From NCBI GenBank assembly GCA_030063045.1, contig JAQSEB010000231.1, positions 429,048-493,047 of the forward strand: 64,000 nt of DNA, read 5' to 3'. This DNA is from Pratylenchus scribneri (taxonomy: Eukaryota > Nematoda > Chromadorea > Rhabditida > Pratylenchidae). How positions within the stretch are numbered: position 1 is the first letter of the stretch; each line of letters starts with the position of its first letter. Made by a program: the position numbers and the translations under genes. The notes beneath the pieces were generated by a model that was not told where the DNA came from, searched no databases, and worked only from the letters and a program-made list of their open reading frames with translations. This document shows positions 60,801 to 64,000 of this stretch, in pieces.

Positions 60801-61887
60801 GACGGCTAAAGGGCGGCTAACGGCTATAAACCCATAGCCGCGGTTAGCCGCGGGATAGCCGCCATCCACAAATTTTCTATTTTTTAAAGAACTTTTCTTA
60901 AAATTCCCTCCATCAATATTTATTATTTTTTTTATTTACAAATTTTTGCCATTATTTTAAAATTTTTGGTAAATAATTTGCAAATTTTTCCCAGCGGGAT
61001 AATTTTTTGCCTATTTTTTCTTTTCTGGACTATTTTATAAAAATTTTTTTGACCAAAAAAATTTTTTTCTAAAATACGGCTAACCGCGGCTAGCCGCGGA
61101 CGGCTACGGCTATAAAATTTCAAAAAATAGGCGGCTACGGGCGGCTACGGCTATGTAATAGCCACGGCTAAAACGGCTACGGCTATAGGAAAATTGTAGC
61201 CGTGGTCATGCCTGGAATAGACATAAAGTAAAATATTTTAATAAATTTTTAATATTTTTTTATTAAAAAGGTCTGCAGAATGTTGGGCAAACTTTACAGT
61301 GAAATGATTTTCAATCGAGGATTCGTCCACAGTGACCCACATCCAGGCAAGTTTAACAACAATTTAGTATTATTTATTAGGGTTTCCCAAAGTCGGTTTG
61401 ATTTCAAAAATCAATGAAATTTAAAACCGAAATTCGACATATTTTTTAAGAATCTAAAAAAGAGATTTAAAAAATGCCGTATAAAAACAATTTTGACACT
61501 CCTATTATTGTCTTAATGGATTGAGTTGGTTAGAGAAAAAATTATTGAATTTGATGGAAATTTCAAAATGGAAATTTCAAAAAAAAAAATTATGGCCAAA
61601 AAATCGGCAAATTAAACGAAATTTGCAGTTTTCAAATTTTTGGCCATAATTTTTCGGCCAATTAAATTTTTTATCAATAATTAAAAAATGATATTCATAA
61701 ATCGTAGAGTTTAACCCAAATAATATTTATTTTTATATAAATAATTTGAAAGATTCCTAAAAATTGGATAGCCCATAAATTTCAAATTCTTTAATTTCTT
61801 TGGTTTTTAGGAAATGTGCTTGTGAGAAAAAATCAAAAGAAGGGAAATGAGGAGGAAATTGTTCTTCTTGACCATGGTCTTTATGTG
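57828..61887 (+). CDS. ADCK1: ADCK1-type aarF-domain kinase, interrupted and 3'-incomplete
   Basis: Exons: 57828-57977, 58023-58172, 58831-58870, 58919-59016, 59632-59793, 60394-60552, 60601-60712 continuing at 61223-61227, 61271-61346 and 61811-61887. All phases agree once the inserted element and one duplication (60713-61222) are skipped, giving 343 codons. Motifs of the atypical kinase family are present in order: KVGQ, CGTASLAQVH, the Lys of AVKIQHP, LDFLHEAGNAEKA, MEFCEGG, the catalytic HSDPHPGN and DHG (in place of DFG). The N terminus has a short hydrophobic stretch near a basic start, in keeping with the mitochondrial location of ADCK1. About 180 C-terminal residues expected for the family are not found downstream. 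The element adds a stop at 60835-60837. The locus is broken unless the element is spliced out. Confidence 0.85.
58224..58770. repeat. Family 1 palindrome with a family 2 repeat nested inside (ADCK1 intron)
   Basis: The outer arms (58224-58330 and about 58660-58770: TTGATCTTGTCGAAACGCATTG and CGATGCGTCTTGACAATCTC) are inverted family 1 sequence. The middle (58375-58560) is a family 2 palindrome (GAGTCATCAGGCTTAGGG ... GATATCC ... CTGATGATTCAAGG). The nesting gives the order of insertion: family 1 first. Confidence 0.6.
59240..59440. repeat. Palindromic repeat family 2, copy in an ADCK1 intron
   Basis: CTAGGGTCCCTTTCTTTGAG ... GATATCCTACCCC ... CCAGATATCAGAAGGGGCCC; the left and right thirds are imperfect inverted copies. 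It matches the copies at 57597 and 58375. Confidence 0.65.
60713..61214. mobile_element. hAT-like MITE (502 bp) inside an ADCK1 coding exon
   Basis: The ends CAGGCATGACCACGGCTAC and GTAGCCGTGGTCATGCCTG are inverted repeats of 19 bp or more. The 8-bp duplication GAATAGAC flanks both ends (60705-60712 and 61215-61222). The interior is rich in CGGCTA and GCCGCGG repeats in both orientations. It has no transposase. The exact duplication and near-perfect ends suggest recent insertion. Confidence 0.93.
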
Positions 61888-62255
61888 GTTAGTAGTGTGA
61901 CCTTCCAGAATGTCCAGATTGATTTATGGCCACCTGTCACCTGTCACTTTGAAGCGGCAACCTATTGAGCTACTTTGTGCGGTAAATGATTTGCCGCCTT
62001 TTATGGTTAGCCCGTGCCTATTGAGCCACTTTTTATCCCCTATTTTTTACAATCATAAAGGCAATAATGAAGGGAAAGGGGGGGGGGCAATGCCAAGAAT
62101 TGGGGAGGGCAAAATGCTCAATTTGATTTATGGCCACCTGTCAAGTAAAGCGGCAACCTATTGAACTACTTTTTTTTGTGATCAAGGATTTGCCGCCTTT
62201 TATGACTAGACCGTGGCTATTGAGCCACTTTATCCTCCATTTTATACAATTGAAG
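61888..62255. repeat. Tandem repeat, ~200-bp unit, downstream of the last visible ADCK1 exon
   Basis: Copies at about 61923-62059 and 62126-62255 share TTTATGGCCACCTGTCA, GCGGCAACCTATTGA(G/A)CTACTT, ATTTGCCGCCTTTTATG and TATTGAGCCACTTT. A G10-type run lies near 62078. No kinase exon is visible here. Confidence 0.7.
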
Positions 62256-63807
62256 GTGTGAGAGCTAGGAAGGGGGCGAATGATGAATAACTAAATGGTC
62301 AGTTCAAAAAAAGCCGCCGTCGCCCCAAAAAAAGTCGACATAATATTATTTAAATAGTTAATGAATTTATGTACTTATTCCGCTTAATAACCCCAATTAT
62401 GATGCAATTTAGCACCATCCTTTGAGCTGTTTTTGCTAAAATAATTGACCCAATTTTGCGGCAAATTTCAAATAATGAATATGTAAACCAAAGAAAAATT
62501 AGCAATGTTCTCAAAATTTTTAATTCTCTTCACCATCTTCTTTACCATTACTAATTCCAATCATTTTTAAAAAATTATTTCCCTCTTTTGAGCCATTTTT
62601 ACGGTAAAAATTTACCGCATTTTATGGCAAATATTTTACAAAAATATAATGCAGCAAATTACAATATTTTTAAATGTCTAATTCATAAACATTTTCATAA
62701 ATAAATTGATGATGCAAATACCTACAAAAAATTATTAAAATTGAAATTTTGAAGCCAAGTGAAATTTGAATATTTGAATAAATATGCTAAAAGGCTAGAC
62801 ACAATCAACATAAAAGGTCATAGAGTGAAAAAAATAAGAAAAGTTTTATTATGGTCGGATGAAAAAAGATGAAAATGAAGCAATAAGCCAATAAAAAATT
62901 TGATTTTTAAAGCCGTTTCGATTGATCCTGTCTTTCCAAAAAATTGATATATTTATGATGGAATTAACAAAGAGGAAAATATCGGAAAATAGGTCAAATA
63001 AGAAATTTGAATAATGATGCGTGATTGATGGCAAGAATAATAGGGAGGAGGAAGGGGCGGATGGCACTGTGCAATTTATTTTTGGAATGCCTTTTTGGGA
63101 TATAGATTGCGCACAATGAGAAAAATAGAAAATGCGTCTGCTGTTGTGGAATGGAGAGTGGGAGGGGGGGGGGATTAGGACCGAGTGGAGAAATTGTGGA
63201 CTAACCTCTGCTGGAGATTGAGGAAAAAATTTTTTGGGGAAGGACGCGCAAAAATTGATTGAATAGGTCATTTATTTTCCATTTTCTTTTTACGCTCAAT
63301 TTTTTGCATTCCTCCAATTTATTTATTTTTAACATCGTAGTAATTTATTAATTTTTGCTCATTGATTAATTACCCTTCCTAATTTTAAGCTATATTTTTT
63401 TTTAATGTTGCGCGAAATAATTTGAAAAATTACCGTATTTTTTCCTATCAATACCCCCATCTCTAGTAGAAAATTCCTTTCGCGGTCTCAATTTTAATTT
63501 TTGAAATTTTTAAATACGTCTTGAATGATAAAACACATTTCTTAATCCAAAAAAACATAATTTGAATTGTAAAATTATGTTGTAAAAACATGTTTGGAAA
63601 TACAAAAAAAATTTTTATTTCAAAAAATTACTATAAATGTTTTGAAACATGTTTTTGATATATAAAATTGTAAAAATGTTTTGGATTTTAAAATCATGTT
63701 CTAATTATAATTGCAAATTTAATTGAATAAATTTTAGTTTTCATCCGTTTTTCCTTTCTGAAATTTATTTACACCCTACTTACTCTCTACTATAAATCCT
63801 CTCTATA
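62256..63807. other. No gene recognised
   Basis: AT-rich DNA with purine-rich and G-run patches (63030-63180). An ATG-initiated 140-codon frame exists on the minus strand (62849-63271), but its composition looks like translated low-complexity sequence and it lacks domains or splice context. Missing C-terminal ADCK1 exons were looked for and not seen. Confidence 0.4.
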
Positions 63808-64000
63808 GTAGAAACCCCCCCCCCCCCCCCCCACAATTATTTTCATTTAAAATTTGTATGGCCTTATAGGCCTCACATCCCCCCCCCCCCATTATTTTCA
63901 TTTAAAATTTTTATGGCCTTATAGGCCTCACATCCCTCCCCCAATTATTTTCATTTAAAATTTTTATGGCCCTATGGGCCTCACACCCCCCCCCCCAATT
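63808..64000. repeat. Poly-C tandem repeat (~65-bp unit, 3 or more copies)
   Basis: Unit: a C run of varying length, then (A)ATTATTTTCATTTAAAATTT, then TATGGCC(T/C)TATAGGCCTCACA. Three copies run to the window edge, with C runs of up to about 20. The complementary G runs could form quadruplexes. TATAGGCC/GGCCTTATA-type short palindromes recur in each unit. Confidence 0.9.

Noticed and set aside
62849..63271. 140-codon ATG-initiated frame on the minus strand
   Set aside because: Composition follows purine/pyrimidine-skewed DNA (Phe, Ser, Pro, Ile runs) with no domain, splice context or neighbour support.

Overview
The window looks like nuclear DNA of a nematode. It is very AT-rich. Its genes are split into small exons by many short introns, often 40-60 bases. 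Gene content is nematode-like: serpentine-receptor-type 7TM genes, F-box, BTB and SPRY proteins, a class III alcohol dehydrogenase and an ADCK1-type kinase. The SPRY/BTB expansion fits a plant-parasitic tylenchid such as a root-knot or cyst nematode, but that placement is inference.

Bases 1-21580 are one large satellite array of 168/181-bp monomers. On the left it is interspersed with an unrelated 170-bp monomer that shares a ~35-bp box with the main one. The array is split by an intact 8.1-kb Ty3/Gypsy-type LTR retrotransposon (9411-17538, minus strand). Its LTRs read as identical and it is flanked by a 5-bp target duplication. One uninterrupted ORF encodes Gag, an Env-like membrane glycoprotein region, protease, reverse transcriptase, RNase H and integrase, in that order. 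Env between Gag and Pol is an unusual layout. A second, Arg/Gly-rich ORF lies between pol and the polypurine tract.

Bases 21581-43400 carry a 7-exon F-box gene (reconstructed in frame), a 7-exon gene for a predicted secreted protein of unknown function, an Srsx-like receptor, an Srg-like receptor with breaks, and a trypsin-family gene that lacks the catalytic His and Ser.

Bases 43900-51300 hold an intact F-box/SPRY-like gene, fragments of SPRY and BTB genes, a clearly broken SPRY paralogue, and a complete 9-exon ADH5 (glutathione-dependent formaldehyde dehydrogenase) gene of 377 codons.

Bases 51300-64000 are rich in non-autonomous elements. There is an OCIA-like small membrane protein, a ~2.5-kb segment bounded by long inverted repeats that contains an unfamiliar spliced ORF, and an ADCK1-type gene. 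That gene is interrupted in a coding exon by a 502-bp element and its C-terminal exons are not visible. Three hAT-like elements with perfect 8-bp target duplications (30822, 52518, 60713) and two palindromic repeat families recur through introns and intergenic DNA. The window ends in a poly-C tandem repeat. All exon models were read by eye from splice signals and frame, without expression data.
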